The position numbers were made by a program, and so were the translations under genes. Below are positions 1 through 14,710 of a stretch of 64,000 bases of DNA, one piece after another. The stretch's first letter is position 1. Each line of letters opens with the position of its first letter. Under the pieces are notes generated by a model. The model had not been told where the DNA came from. It searched no databases and saw only the letters and a program-made list of their open reading frames with translations. Location: the NCBI GenBank assembly GCA_022605955.1, contig JAKCOZ010000001.1, positions 34,831,646-34,895,645 on the forward strand. The letters run 5' to 3'. The DNA comes from Rallus limicola (Eukaryota > Chordata > Aves > Gruiformes > Rallidae).

Positions 1-3000
1 ACTCCAATCAACACATTTAAAAATTTTATTTCTAAAATACTAAAGTCTTAGATTTCCTTGCACAGCTATATAGCCATGCCCAAAACAGTGATGTATTTGT
101 GGCAGGTTCTCAAGGCACCGAGCTAGCCTGAACAGGGCTCTCTAAGCCATATTCATGAAACGAATGCTGCATAACATATTTCTAAATTGGGTCTATACCT
201 ATTTCAGGGGCCTCAATAAGGTCAACAGACAAGGTCACAGTAAAACTACTTCCACATCATTTATCTTTATCCATTTGGCCAGAAGCTCAAGTGCAATTCA
301 GAGGGATGATGACTCAAAATATTTCATTGAGAAATAGTACTCACTCCAAACCATTTTAGAATGTAATCTATATAACAAAATAAAGGTCAAGTGCCAATAA
401 GTATTACATGCAGCTTATAATGTATTATTTTAAGAGAAGGGACTAAAATAGATTTATTTGTGATAGCTTTTCTCAATATGTCAAATTGTATGAATAGAAG
501 GATAATTATAATGAGCAGGACCAGGGTCCAAAAGGGTTACCATGTGAAGCCCTCTACAATGGTAGGTCTGTCTTTGCCCAGAGAGCTTACAATGCAAATG
601 CTATCAATCTTTGCAAATGACATATACAGAAGAAGGGGGGAAAATGAAAGGGAAAAAAAAAGAAAGAAAGGATTTAGATTGCTAATAAGCACTCTCAGCC
701 AAAGGTGCTTTAAATATCCTGTGGTAGCTTCAAATTGATTCAGTGTAGCACCTGTCAGCGAAGGTATTTCACTCCCAAGTGAGACTATAAAACAGACTAC
801 AATGATTCAAATGTTTGTTTGAACTGTGTCCCAAACTATGTCCACACATATGTGTGGTTGACAGCTTTTTATTCTTCAAGCCTAGCAAGCTGCACACTGA
901 GTGATTAACTGAAGTTATCAATCTAGGTTTGCCACTGTCTCTTTTTAATATCCTGCTCCAAGCCAAAGAGAGAAGTTATCTGATGCGCTACTACTGTACC
1001 ATTTGCTGCTGCAAAGGGACTATAATTAGCTTGTAAATTGTTTTAATTTGTTTGATTAGCCTCAACAAAAAGCAGGTCATCTGAAATATTTCTTCCTTGC
1101 TTTGATACCTAAATTACTTTCTCCTTAGGATCATTACAGACAGCATGTACAGTGACACCTATTGCCTAATTGTAAGATCCAGCTTTTATAGTCTCTGCTA
1201 TTCAGACTAGATTTTCATGCTCAGTGTCTATTAAAAGCTGATTTTTTTTTTTTAATGTTTCCAATTAAAATTGCTCAACTCTTATCGGAAACCAGGTAGA
1301 GGTAGAATATATTATTCTGCCAATACTATGAAGTTCTTACAATGATTGCATTGACCGATTCTAATGACTCTTTCTTTTGAACCAGGATCTTCAAATCTGT
1401 CCAGAGATTAAATTTCTATGAGGTTATAGTATTTTCTGAGCCCACAAAAACCTATTCGAATGCAGAAAAGGGACAAAACTTTGAAGATTGCTTTTTGCTT
1501 GTACTCAGTTAAGGTCACCTACATTACTCTGCAAAAATCTTGTTTATACTGAGCATATTCAATCTCCCACAATAAAACCAGAAGGGTTCACCTGTCCCCA
1601 GAGGAAAACTGGGCATTTTCACCAGCTTGACTCCCTCTACTAATTAAACTAATCATGCCAGTAATTCGCTGACAGGTGCTTCTAGTCCTTGATTCACCAT
1701 TTTTTTTAAATCCTACACTGAAGACTATGTGTGTCATGATAGGCAATTAATGCCATGACCTGCTTCAGAGCTATCAAACAAACTTCTTTCTGCAATTGCT
1801 CCACATGCCTAGTATTAGATGATGCAGAGGTTCACCATGTGAACAAAAAGGAAGTGGAATGTCTCTCTTGTACTTTCAGTAGCTCTACCAAAGGATATCT
1901 AGAGAACTCAGAAGAGAACACTGTCTGGTCTTGCTCGGAGCTGAAAACAGTAGATGATTAGATAATAACCTAGAGCAAAAGAGGGAAGACAACAGAAAAA
2001 CAGGATCACACGCACACACAAATGTGACTTTGCAACTCCACATGTTCCTTTTAAGAACGGAACTTGTGTTTGCTGAGGATAAAAACTAGTTTTATGACAC
2101 CAACTACCAGTGAAAGTCACTAGCAATTGTTGATGTCACATCCCTCTGTGCTGTTTCCTGTAAAAAGCCTAACACTAGCTTGCTATTACTAAATAGCTCA
2201 ATATTTTTTCAACCCAATAAACATGGAATCTGCATGTGCTTCCTATTTTTCTCATAATCCTTTCATATACAATACCTTTTTTTTTTTTTTTTTGGTGAGG
2301 AAAGCCAGGTAGTTTCATTTCAACAGTTACTTTTCTCTCCTTGTTAATTGCAGTCTGTAATATATAACAGAGACATCACTGCATCTTCCTATTATTTCAA
2401 ATGCTAATGTAGAGTTAACTAACCTATTTGTTTAGACAATTATAGTGTTAAAATAATTCTTTTAAAGGACATATTTTTAATGTGTGTCCTAAATAATGAA
2501 AGCATTTTTATCCTCAGTCTCTTAATTGCATTCTTTATTTTCATCTTAGATATCATCTGGTTTTGCTGAAATATTAGCAAAGATCAGACTTCATCTTTCT
2601 TTCTTCTTTCTTACATCTTTCCAAAATACCTTCTATCTTTCCATCATTTCCGAGGTTCTTGCTTATTGGAAAATGCACTGCCTGAGCACTTTCATTCTGT
2701 TTTGCAGGAGTTTTCCCACACATCTAACCACTTCCCTTAACATTCATTCCTAGGTTATTCTTCAGATCAACATTTTAAGCTTATATCTGTGCAGGATGAT
2801 GGCATGTCGAGATTAATCCAGAGCTGTAATACTAAGTACACATGGCATCTTTATAGATTTTGTTATCTTTTGAAAAGATCACACTTTCTTGTTTGCAGGT
2901 TTGATTGATGGGATGTTGTTTCCTTTTATAAGGAAAACAATAATCAGATCTCAGACTACAACCAACCACTGCTCATATCAGAGACACTTCATTTGGCAGT

Positions 3001-3420
3001 GTTTGAGAAACTTGAGATGAAAATTAATGTATATTGGCCAATACCACAATGGTATGATCAAATCAGAGCATTTAATTTCACTGTTCTATTCAGAAATTAT
3101 TGAAATATACCTGCTTTTACTGATACCATATCTTATTTTAATCATCAAAAAGAAAAATAAAACAGATTGCTTTTGGAGCATACAGGGTTATTCATGACTG
3201 AAAGTGCTAATTCTACCCAGACAAACATGAGAGGGACACCAGGGTGAGAGACTATCATTGTAGGCAGAAAGTCTAAATCATGCACCCAGAACTATGTGAC
3301 CCTAAAATACCATTGGGGGAGGGCAGTGGAGGAGAGAGATGCATTTATGCTTGGGTGCATGCATGTGCTTAATCCACATGACTAAGTACAGAAACTCCCA
3401 GAGAACAAGGAGCTTTGCTT
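1..3420. other. AT-rich non-coding stretch, no gene seen
   Basis: No ORF here has a recognisable domain; the open frames are short (under about 95 codons) and look like chance. The only low-complexity element I note is a run of 17 T at 2277-2293. No CR1 or LTR sequence is recognised before the LTR that begins at 3426. It is probably intergenic or intronic vertebrate DNA. Confidence 0.6.
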
Positions 3421-3425
3421 TCCTG

Positions 3426-4020
3426 TGTCATGGTTTAGCCTCAACCAGCAACTGAGCACCACACAGGTGTTATCTCTTGCTTCCACCCTGACAGCAGAGC
3501 TGAGGCGGGGAAGAAGGGAGATAAAAAGGGAAGACAAAGGCAAACCTTGAGATAGAGTGCTTACTGGGAGAGCAAAGAGAGGGAGAAATAACAATGACAG
3601 GACTTCATAGCAAAATACACAAAACTGGTGATATATAAATGCAGTTTCTGACTGAACAGCTCAGGCTGTACAGCTCAGAGCTATCTCAAAGCTGGACCGT
3701 TCATAAACCACACGTCCTGGAGCCATGTGCTTCTCTCCCACCACCTCCCCTCTATGCTGAGCATGACATTACCAGTATGGAATGACCCCTTTGATTAGTT
3801 TGGGTTACCTGCCCTGGCTGTGTCCTCTCCCAGATTCCTGGATGCCCCTGCCTTCTCATTAGCAGGGCAGCATGAAAAGCTGAAAAGTCCTTGACTGCTT
3901 GGCAGCAACTAAAGACATTGACATCAGTGTGTTATCAGCACTGCTCTCATCGTAACTCCCAAAAGCAGCATTACACCCTCTGCTAGAAAGAAAATTAACT
4001 CTACCCTAGCAAAATCCAAA
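3426..4020 (-). mobile_element. Solo LTR of an avian endogenous retrovirus
   Basis: The + strand starts TGTCATGGTTTAGCC. It then shows blocks I recognise from a common avian ERV LTR read in reverse: a GGTATGGAATACCCC-like block here reading AGTATGGAATGACCCC (3776-3791), the CTGCCCTGGCTGTGTCC block at 3810-3826, a CTGAAAAGTCCTTGACTG block near 3880, and a GAAAATTAACTCTACCC block near 3990. In this family the strand carrying the promoter is the minus strand. A 5-bp direct repeat, TCCTG, flanks it at 3421-3425 and 4021-4025 and could be the target-site duplication; 5 bp is usual for ERVL-type elements. The right terminus is degenerate, since the expected CA is not kept, so that edge is uncertain by a few bases. 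No internal retroviral region adjoins it, which fits LTR-LTR recombination to a solo LTR. Confidence 0.75.
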
Positions 4021-7000
4021 TCCTGTGTATCCTACCAGACACAAATCTGTAGACTGCTCATTCTTCCTTCTGCAGGCAGGAATCTTGCATTGAGTACCCA
4101 ATGGCCCACTTTCACAGGTTAGATGAAGGATTCATCTCCCCAGAATGGTGGCTAGAGCAGTGGGGTGTACTACAGAAAGCCACTTTGGTAAAAATAGAGC
4201 ACCACTTTGGTGAAAATAAAGTTGCTCCTGGGCAACTGTGCTAACTAATAAGCTACTATGCTAAAGCAGGTATTATCTAATCCTCCAGATACATACCAGC
4301 ACAGATTTCAGGATCATGGCAAGTAAAGTTTTATCATCAGTTATAATGATCTCCACATGAAGTAAACATGGTCAACATGTCAAATACTTTATAAGCCTTC
4401 TGTACCTTCATCTTTCTAAAATCTCTGCCTTTCTTATGATGCTTTTGGGGGTTCTTTAAAGGAGTTTTATAGTCACCTACCACTCATGCTACTGTTGTTG
4501 CTTGGTTTTGGGGCAGGAGAAAACAAAACAAACCAAAAAAAGATCCTTACTGCCAGTCCTGTGTGATCCAAATTTTGATTTCTTTTAGTATTCCTCATTC
4601 ACCTTTCTTTTTTGGCTCACAGAGACATAGGAGAAAAAACTGCAACAAGATGAATTCAGCTATACAACACAGTGTCATTATATAGCTAGCTAGTTTTATG
4701 TATTAGTACTCATCCCTGATGCTGGTCTGATTGCTCTTGTGATTCAACCATAGCGTGTTTGAGTGGTTGTAATTTTACTTAGGACTTAGAGAAATTTCTA
4801 ATAATTATTTAGGATATCTTACCTTGCAGCTATCCAGATAAACTTCTATTGCAATCATGCCAGTCAACTCACTAAGTTAGCCTTGCTAGAGTACTTCACA
4901 ACCTCCCCAATTTAAGTAACTGAAACATTGTTGTGTCTTCTGCAAAATTTTCTACCTCTCCCTTCATCCTCCATTTGCTGTCTAATAACAGCACAGGCAG
5001 TAACATGAGTCTCAGCAAAGACCTGAATTACATTGCACCACTAATACAAAACCTAAGGATACATTCTTACTGCCTACTATCTTTCTGTCAGAGACTGCCC
5101 ATTTGAGAAGTCTTGCTTCTCCCGAAACATCTTTGGTTCTGCCTAGGTTTATCTATTGAAAAGCTGGAAAAATATTACAGAAAATTAACAGGCATCTTTT
5201 GCATAAATTTCTTCAACTCCTTTCCAGTTTATTTTTGGATCAGATTTTTTTTCTTTCTGATTTTTTTTCACCTTCTATAGCAGTAAATATGACAAATACA
5301 ACTGACAGCTTAATTATTACAAAACAGCTTGATTTTTCTTGAAATAGCTCTTAAGATAGGCCTTTCTCCTTATCACAGCCTTTCTCACCATCCAAGCCTG
5401 CTTCTAGCAAAACATTCTTCTCCTTAGACTGTTCCCACAATGCTAAAATATAGTACACAAGTTTAGAATTGGAAAAAAAGGTCCAAGGAAGACCCAAAGT
5501 TTCAGAATCTTCCCAGAATTTAAGGAAAGGGTGAATATTTTTGACAAGGCTTCATAAAAAATAGAAATGTAAATTTCAGTCTGCCCAGACTGCAGTCTTA
5601 TCAGAATAATTAGTTAACATTATCCATTGTTAATATATTCTGTACACTTTTTAGTACTCTTGGTATAGTTTTATATTTTTACAGCTGAAAACAGAATCTG
5701 ATAATGCACCACTGCCTTTACAGAGTGTACTCTGTAAGACAGATTAATGCCAGTAACTCAAAAGCCATGGTGTGGTTATAGCTGGGAGGATTTAAGGCTA
5801 TAAGTCAGTCAGGGTTTAGAGGGAGAAGTACTATCTTTTATTAAATAAAATCATACAGCTGGACTGCTTGCATTTAAGATCTGGGTTTGTGTACCCAAAA
5901 GCCTACTTTTTTTTTTACTTTTTTTTTTTCCCCCTCTGACAAAAATCACTACCCGTCTCTAAGTCTTGTCTTCCTCATGGGGAAAAAAAAGATCAAAACA
6001 AGACTTGGATTATAGTTCTGAAGAAGAGCATAGTTTTGGAAAACCCAACAAACTAATAGCACCCATCTGAATGCATTTCCAAGCCTGTGCTCAGAAGGAA
6101 TAAAGTAGTAGTTCCCTGTTAAATGAATATTGAAAATCAGGAAACAGTGGTCATTTACTAGCCTTTTCTACAAATCCTGGTGGATGTAGAGAATTTGTGA
6201 ACACGTCACCATGCAAATTTACAAAATAATTATCTTTTAAAATAGTATTGTTATATAATAGCTGTTTTATAGGCTGAAAAAGACCTCAAGAAACAGCCAG
6301 TCGAATAACAGATAGTGTTCAGAATGGAAGAAAGAAGAATGTATGTTAATTCAAACGTGTAAATGGACTTAAAATTTATACCCACAGGTGACAATTTAGT
6401 AAATTATTTATGTGCATTGGAAAATTTACAGTAGGGATCTGAAAGCACAGAAGAAAAGTGCTTTGCAGATAGACTGGAAAAGGTATGTACAAGGGAGTAG
6501 GAGGGAAGATATGGAACATTAGGACTAATAAATGCTAACCTTGAGAATGAGTGCCTAGAAAATGATGGCACTCAGAAGAGCTAGTACTGAGGGCTGCTTG
6601 CATTTGCTAAAAAAGTCAGCTACAACAGAAAATGGAGAACATGTAACCGAAATAAAGAACCTAGTATGAAATATTTTTGCAGGCATGGAAGAAAAAAGAA
6701 CAAAATCAGTTCGAAATTATCTGAGGCAGTGTGTTTTTCAGATACAAAATACCCATGGCAATTGGTATAATTTACAGTTGCCAAAACTGCATTTTTAAAG
6801 TAATTATTTTGTAATTTCATATATTTTGAATCCCTGTGGGGTTTGTTATTTATTACTGGAAAGAGTGTACTTAACTAGCACTATGGGTGCTTAGCTCTAG
6901 TGCCAAGCAAATAGATGAGTAAAGCCTGACAAAACTGTTTTACGGATCTGATTTCTAGTGTTGTAAGCAGTCATGTCCCTTTATAGCATGTAGAGTAGGA

Positions 7001-10000
7001 ATGGGCTCTAGTGACATACAAAAGAAACTCTTACTTTGATTATGCTGGTATTAATTATACAATACAATAGCTCCTCTGAGATCAATAGAATCATTGCAGC
7101 TTGGTGAAATATTTGAGCATCTTCTACTACTGAGAAGCACTGGAGAAGTGTAATAATTAGATTAACAAATTGGAAAGACTGCCAAGCACTTAGCATGATT
7201 TATGTTTATGAGTAAATGAATGAAATAAGTTTAAAAAGTCATTTCCCTTTTTAATCTGAGACCTCCGGTCCTATATGGAAACAAGCACACCTCATGTTCA
7301 AAATTCTTTCTCCAATTCAGCAAATCACAATGTTGCATTTTTCCTTTTGTAAAAAGGTAACAACAAGGTAATTACTACATGCCAACATTCCCTATTTCTT
7401 TGCTATCTATATCTTATTATGGACACAGTTGTCTTCACACTGTTGTCAAAAGCGAAATCATGTTTTCATAACTATAACTCTTGTATCTTTTAAAATAATG
7501 AGATCTGAAAATATTGTACATTAATAACGCTGAAAATAAACTTGAAAATACTGTGTTTGATTACAACACTTTTATGCAACTTCATTTTGTAGCTGCATTT
7601 TTTTTTTGGCCATAGATACGTGTTTCTGCTCCTGTTTTCTTCTCTCTCCTGTTTCTTTGTTTCTTCTCCTGTTTTCATAAACTATTATGATGCAGTAGTG
7701 GTGAACTGTATTCAGTAATCATCAGGAAAGTTAAACATTTATTCATGTGCCTTAGAACTACAAGATGAAAAATTTTAAAGGATTATGATTATGTTTTTAA
7801 TAGAGAATCAAAATAAAGAAAATCCCAAAGAATTCATATAAATTTGTATATATTTTGGGGTTTTTTTGGCAATTCGTCTTACAAGATTTCTTATCTTTTC
7901 TACCACGTTTTCTGGGACAGGGTTTCATTTTTAGTCTATGAATATAGACCAAGTATAGCACTCACATAGCAAGTAACGTCTCGGTTTTGTAACATTTTAA
8001 ATAAAAGCAAAAGTATGCACAGAAAGCTGAACATGCAGTGGAAATATCTCAAGAAGCAAAATCTGAATCTATTCACCAGTGAATGGAGGGATGTGTGACA
8101 ATCAGGCCCTTCTGAAAATAACTTGTTGATTAAGATCATAGAGAAAAGCCTGAGATCACTTAAGATGCACGAGAATAATTAGATTGATGAAACTAATTTG
8201 ATGAAGAAAGAACATACCTATTGTTGCCTTTTAGAAGTGAAAAACCACTCACATAGTTGAAACATGACTGACAGAGTCATGGGAAATACATGTCATGTTG
8301 TTCATTCTCATGTTTCTCCTCTGAGCAATTTGTTTCCATCCTACCTGTGTTTTTGACGGATGAGCTACAAAAAAAGTACTGCCAATTAAGTTGTCAAGAA
8401 GTTGTGATCGCTAGTCACTTAAAAATTCTTGAAAAATTACACCCATAAGGGACACTTCTCTCATCTGTCCCCTTTTTGTATGATGGAAGCACTCTAGTAC
8501 TATGTGCCTGATTCTGTCCCTCAAAGATCTGCTCCTGACCCCTCATATATGGGGTATGAATAATTTTCAGGTCAAGGGAATAACTTATGAAATATCTTTC
8601 CATGAATAAAGTAAACGGTAACTCTTCACTGGTTTATGTCCTTCCCAGCTATAATCAGAACACAAAGATCTCAGATTCCAAAACTACTGAATTTGGCTCG
8701 CCAGCCTCTTCCCTAGTATCTCAACCCTGCCTTGGACAAATCCTGTCTGTTCTGAAGTTGGGAAAAGCAGAATGTTTTCTTCCTTTTATTTAATGTATTT
8801 CCCAGTGCAGAATATTGTGGTGAGTACAACAGTAATGATGGACAAGTCTTTGATAATCCTGTACCTCTATTTTTAATACATTATTCCCATTGTGACAGTT
8901 ATATGTGGTGAGAGTGCTTTAATTCTGATTTAATTTCAACGACTACCAAAGATCTTTGCAGAGAGAAAATGGTGATATCAGTCACTGTTTTGTCAGTGTC
9001 CATTTAATAGATATTTCTTGCCAAAATAAAATTATTATATAAGTAAAAGAAATTAATTCTTGAGTAGCTCTTGTTGAACAAGGAGTTCTACTCACCACGA
9101 AGAAAATAAGAGGACTTCTCCATTTTTTATTACACACAGAGGAATTTAGTTCTTAGGTGTATTATCTAATATGCTGTTTAATTGTTTATAATGTTCAATC
9201 GCTCAAAAATTAGTCTTTCAAGTAGAAGACCATTATTGCAATCAATTCTCCTAGAAAGAAGAAATAAAACTGCAAAAGTGTAACTTCTGCAGGTCATGCT
9301 ATAAAATTTCCTATTTGCTCCTGACTTTAAGAGACCACTTTGTTTCAGAAATGAAGAGAAAACAACTGCAGAACAAATACAGGCTTTTTAAGGGTGCAGA
9401 ACACAGAAGTACACTGGGAACAACCACAGCTATTTCACTGAATCATGTTTTAAATAAAAAAGAAAAGTCTGAATGAAAGTATAGGTTATTTTCCTATCAG
9501 AAAATACATCTCTCTTTCAAAAGTTACTAGTATTATGGGCTACCAAATACATAAGTATCAAAAAAAGTAATAAACAAGGAAACATCCATTCCTGGTTCTG
9601 AATAATCCTGAAATATCGACCTAACAGGAAAGTATGATGTTAAATCTGAGTACAGCGTTTGATGTTTTGAAAAGGACAAGATATTGTCATGTTCTTATCT
9701 ACATATATGGAGATGAAGGATGTAAATATGCAGAGGCTATTCCAGTTTGCTGCTCATTATAATTCTTGAAATGAGAAATTTATATTTCAGATGGCAAAAG
9801 AGAGCAAAGGGAAAAGCTGCCCAGCACCCTGGGGGCGTTTTCATACCTGCATTGCTCTTTTCTACTGACTTCAATGAATTTGGGCAGCAGTTACCGTAAA
9901 TTATATCCTTCTTATCCAAACTACCACAAAGACAGTTTATGGTGTTTCCCCTTTTACAAGGGCATTTGTTACTTTGATATCTACGTGATTAGCATGACCA

Positions 10001-10168
10001 TTTCTGTATTCCAGTATCTCTGCAAAACACATGCTGCATACAAAAACTAATTTGGAATACTTGAAGATAAAAATCTCTGATATTTCAGTCTGAATTATTT
10101 TATGAAAACACCTCAGGTAGCAGCTACTACTATTAGTATTATTTCAGAAATGTAGCCTAAAAAATATC

Positions 10169-10188
10169 TTTTTTTTTTTTTTTTTTTT
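10169..10188. repeat. Poly-T homopolymer (20 T)
   Basis: An uninterrupted run of 20 T on the + strand. It may be a simple-repeat tract or the degenerate tail of an old minus-strand retroposed sequence, but no recognisable element adjoins it. Confidence 0.9.
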
Positions 10189-13100
10189 GTAGAAAAGACT
10201 AACAAGGTATTGAATGCAGGGGGACCAGATTAACCTAGAAACTGTTCTTACTTTCTTTAGTCTTCCAAAAAATTAAAAAATTAAAACACCCCACAGTTCA
10301 TGTGGATAAATGCAGACTTAGCTGTCCAGTAGAAATCTGGATAATGAGTGAGCTCAAAACAAGAAGTGAGAAGTAACTCTTCAGGAAAGTTTACATCACA
10401 ATTGATTCCTTTTCAGAAGTGAAAAAGCTGCAATTTCTGGTGATTAAAAAGATTACAGATAAAGTCAACCTCTTCTTTATGAGCAGATAAAAGCATTTCA
10501 TTTTTAGTTTTTACAGGCTTTAGCTAACTATGAGATCTGGAAGAAACTGGGCAGATGTTTCTGGACTCCTAAGGACTGTTCACTGATTTAAGACTTTTAT
10601 GATATTCAGGTAAATGGAACTGTCAAAATGCATCACATAGTAGAATTAACATGTAAGGCTAACAAAGAGCTTTGTTTAGTTCACATAAAATGAAGACTGG
10701 AAAGAATATCACTCCATTTTCAAATGTATTAGGAAGGAACATACTGAAAGACAGTAGTAACAGCAGAACAAATAAACAGAAACAATATAAACACACTCTA
10801 TGTATAATAATCAGTTGATTATCAATAAATTTTGGCTAAAATTACAGTATCCTGCAAGAAATGATTCTGGTACAATATCCCAATTAAAGCAAAGCCTCCC
10901 TAGAGAGAGAATTTGTTTCCTGAAGGAAACAGGTAGTCAACAGAAAAAATGCACCTTGCAGAAGAAGTGCATGTAGAAATACATTTGTTTCACTGAGGAA
11001 GTCAATATCTATCCCTTAGATAGCTCCTCCAAACATGAGATTCAAAATGCAAAAATATTTTTAAATGTTAGAACTAAGCTAAATAACATAAATAGCATAA
11101 ATTCCTCCAGCTTGATACATTAAGGAAATAAAATGTCAGTCTGAAATGTTTCTACTATATTTGCAGAATAATATATTTCAGTATCAATACTTTAAAAATT
11201 TTAATTAAAAATGTTAAGTAATAGAAATTTCAAGATCCTGTGCCCAGAAAATTCTGGCTACTGACTACAAGAATAATTTTTTTTTAAATTATCACAGCTT
11301 CTTAATCAGTAAATTGGAGTAGGGGACCATGCAGACTTGACATCTGTTCACATTCTAAATGGGATCAAATTAAAAAATTTGCTTCTCACGGCAAGAACAA
11401 TTTACACACGTGAACTATTTAATATGATGTGGTACTGCTGCCATTTCAAAACCCCATCTACAAAAATTTCTGAAATATACCTCATAGAACAGTCAATTTC
11501 TTCTCCAGAGCCAGTAAAATGACTTACAGTTAGGTTCTAAATTCTTGACTGCTGTTTACATTCAACAGAATATTTTTCCAAATTTAGAGAAAAAGGAAAA
11601 CAAATGGATTATAGGTCAAAACTCCTGTAAATCTGTATTCAATTTCTTTTAGTATCCAATTACCAACTTTTCTATATTTACACTCTCTTGCCTTTTGAAG
11701 ATATATTTTTCTAGAATCTAATTATGTTTTTGGCAGGAACATTGCCCAGAGCATTCTGGAGTTCTGCAGATTCTTAACACCAGAAATCCTGGCAGAATCT
11801 CTGTATAGCAGATAAAATTCTAGTAGAAAAGGCAAGACAGAAAATCCAGTAAAAATGAAAAATGTCTCCTCGTCTCTTTCATAACCAGTGTTCACTGAGC
11901 TTGCTTTGTCCCATTTGGCCAAAAGTGAAAGGCTATAACAGGGCTCAAAGGTATAATTTCAGATGGGTGCACTTTTCATTGGAAGTGATCTGAAGTTTCA
12001 GCAGTCATTTGTTTCTTTGGTTTTTAGATATATACAATAAGGAGGATCCTTTGAGAGAAAAAAATAAGTTTAAAAAAATTAAAATCATCAAAAAGTTTTA
12101 GTATTTCATTACTTGTGTATATAAAATCTACAAGAAAAAAAACTTTAGTTATAACTCTCTTTTCCCCAAACTCAACTCCAACACATGGAAATCTAACAAG
12201 CGTTATAGAAAATTAAACACTAGAGGCAAGAACTAGAAAAGTTTATGTTAAAATGCAAGCAAATGCAAAGGATTTGTTAAAGAATATATGAAAAGAATTT
12301 GAAATATTCTCTCTCTTGCTATCACTTCTACTGTACAAAAGAAAACTACATTATGAATCACCAGCATACTTCTGATTTCTCCCAACTAATCTTCTTACAA
12401 TATCATCCCACATAAAGAGAAAATTACTTAGTATTCATGAGAAAAGAACATAATAAACACTGTATATCATCTTATAACTTCATAAAAGAACTCTACAAAA
12501 CCAATGTAAGTTCTTCAATAATAAAACTATTCTTAAGACCTATATTCTTCATTTCTGCAAATTGTTTTGTGGGCACTAAGGAACATCATTCCAGAGAAAA
12601 TCTAATTCTTAAACAGAATCAGAGAGAATAAGGGACTTAGGTCTCCAAATTCATCCTTATGCTCCAAAGCAGGTGCATCTTCACCTGCAGCGCCCATGAC
12701 ATGCTTTCTGGTTTCTTTATTCAAGATCCTTATGCTTTATTCTTTATTTCTCAAGATCTACAACTTCCTTAGTCAATACAAAGCAATGCTTTTCCTTTCC
12801 TGTTAAAAATGGTCATCTTGTATGATGTTTTTTCTCCCCAATATCCAACCAAAAATCCTTATCTAAAGGATTATCTAAAAATGCAGTTTGAAAAGCAAGT
12901 CAGCATTCCACAACTGGGATCATTACAGTCGAGTTAACTGATTATAAATGGGTGCATTGTTGACAGCTGATTCTTGGAGTTTTATCAGCAAATTATCCTA
13001 GACAGTAACTCCAAATTTGTGAGGTTTTCTTAAATTTAGCACAGAAATATTAAAGGAAAATATAATAAATCATTTCCTAGTTATAATATTCACTGGATAC

Positions 13101-13591
13101 ATATACACATGTGTACCTCAATAGCCCAGTACATACCAAAGTTAGAACTAACATCTCCTTTAAAAAGTCATCCAATATTAAACTTCTAAAGAAAACATAG
13201 TTTAATGAAAGAATAGCTAATGTCTTGATAAGGAAAAAAAAATAAAATTAGAACTTACTGTGGCTCAAGAACATATTTAAATATGCTTTTTTAAATTACA
13301 GTGAAAGTAAAGTAATTTAACCCAGTTACTGTAGAGAAAGTTGTATTAGGTGCAAGGAAGGCATTCATATGATGCGATTATTGCTAGAAGCATTGTGGCC
13401 AGTTCGTGCACCAGCACAGAAGTTAATCCATAGCTGGTGGAGGGTGTAGAAGCTCATGAGGAAGAACATAGTACAATCCCTTACAAGGGCAATGAACAGA
13501 CTGAAAAGACGAAGTCTTGTTCAGATGTAAGTCTCTCTGATGCAAATAAGGAGTAAAGCAAAGTGGAGATCCTACTAAAGACACACAATGT

Positions 13592-13609
13592 AAAAAAAAA
13601 AAAAAAAAA
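13592..13609. repeat. Poly-A homopolymer (18 A)
   Basis: An uninterrupted run of 18 A on the + strand. The upstream patch (about 13340-13535) is slightly less AT-rich than its surroundings, so a retroposed sequence with a tail is conceivable, but I recognise no parent. Confidence 0.9.
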
Positions 13610-14710
13610 GAGGTTTACATGTCAGGAGTAAATTTGCTGTTTATTGTTACTGTATTCAAAGAATGAAAACTGGGATTACAGAGTATGCAAATAAATATAA
13701 GGCACACAAAATATACATACTACTTTGACTGATTCCTCTACCTTCTGGAAAGCCAAGAAGTCTTTGATTATCATCTCACACCCACAGGAGAACAATATAT
13801 TTAAATAATCTCAAACCCTGCAAGAATACAAGTTTTCTTTCAAAAGCTTTCGAATATTCTTTAAATACCACAAAATACTTTTTAATGAATGCCCCTTCCT
13901 GCTGGATTCAGCTGGATGAGCATTTATTGAAGCACTAATTGTCACCACTGCTTTCGTATCTCCATCAGTTCTCATAAATGTCCATATGTTCTCTGGTTAA
14001 AAAGTGCAGCTTAATGACACAGGAAAGTGCAAGCCAATTTATCATCCTTCCTTAACCTTTTGAAAAATAAATTAGTTTTTATGAGAAACAATCACTGTAA
14101 ATAAAGTAAAAAGCATTTCAATTCCATCATAATATGGTGTCATTTTGATGCAATGATGCAATTGCTTAACCTTAGAATTATTTAAATCAATGTTTTTTCC
14201 TGACCAAAATATTTAGTATCTATAGAAGGGAGAAGACACAGATCAACTTTGCAAATAGCTATATATGTTTAAGATGTGACTACCCATCAGGTGTTCATAC
14301 ATCCCTCTCAGCTGAGCCGCATTTCTACAGTACAGCCTCTACTTTCAATATATTTATTCTAATATAAAATCCTTTTTGCTACAGGGATTTATCATCCCTT
14401 CAAACACCTACACTTATGTAAAGGATTTTAACCATTATAACTAAATCCACACTAGAGGGTGCTATTTTAATTGTAAACATTTTTTTACAGTTAGCATTGC
14501 AGTTTCAGAGCTGTACATTTTATAATGTTTCAGAATTTACTTGTTGCTCTCTGGGATGGTAATTCTCATAACCCAAGGAGAATTAGGCCTCTGATCACAG
14601 ATATACTTTAGTGCCAAAGTTAAAATTTTGTCATATGTTGCATCACCCAACTATACCTAAAATAAATGAAACCTGCTACCAGCCTCACACAGTACACTGG
14701 AACCTGTATC

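Larger units (their letters stand above)
4026..14710. other. AT-rich non-coding stretch, no gene seen
   Basis: About 10.7 kb with no recognisable coding exon, CR1 or LTR. Simple features are a near-tandem duplication of CACTTTGGT at 4181 and 4203, a run of 20 T at 10169-10188 and a run of 18 A at 13592-13609. Around 13340-13535 there is a more GC-balanced patch ending in a donor-like ATGTAAGTC, but its frames are interrupted and I cannot support an exon there. It is probably intergenic. Confidence 0.55.

Noticed and set aside
13340..13535. An exon ending in ATGTAAGTC
   Set aside because: The only fairly open frame hits a stop before the donor, and the acceptor is ambiguous.
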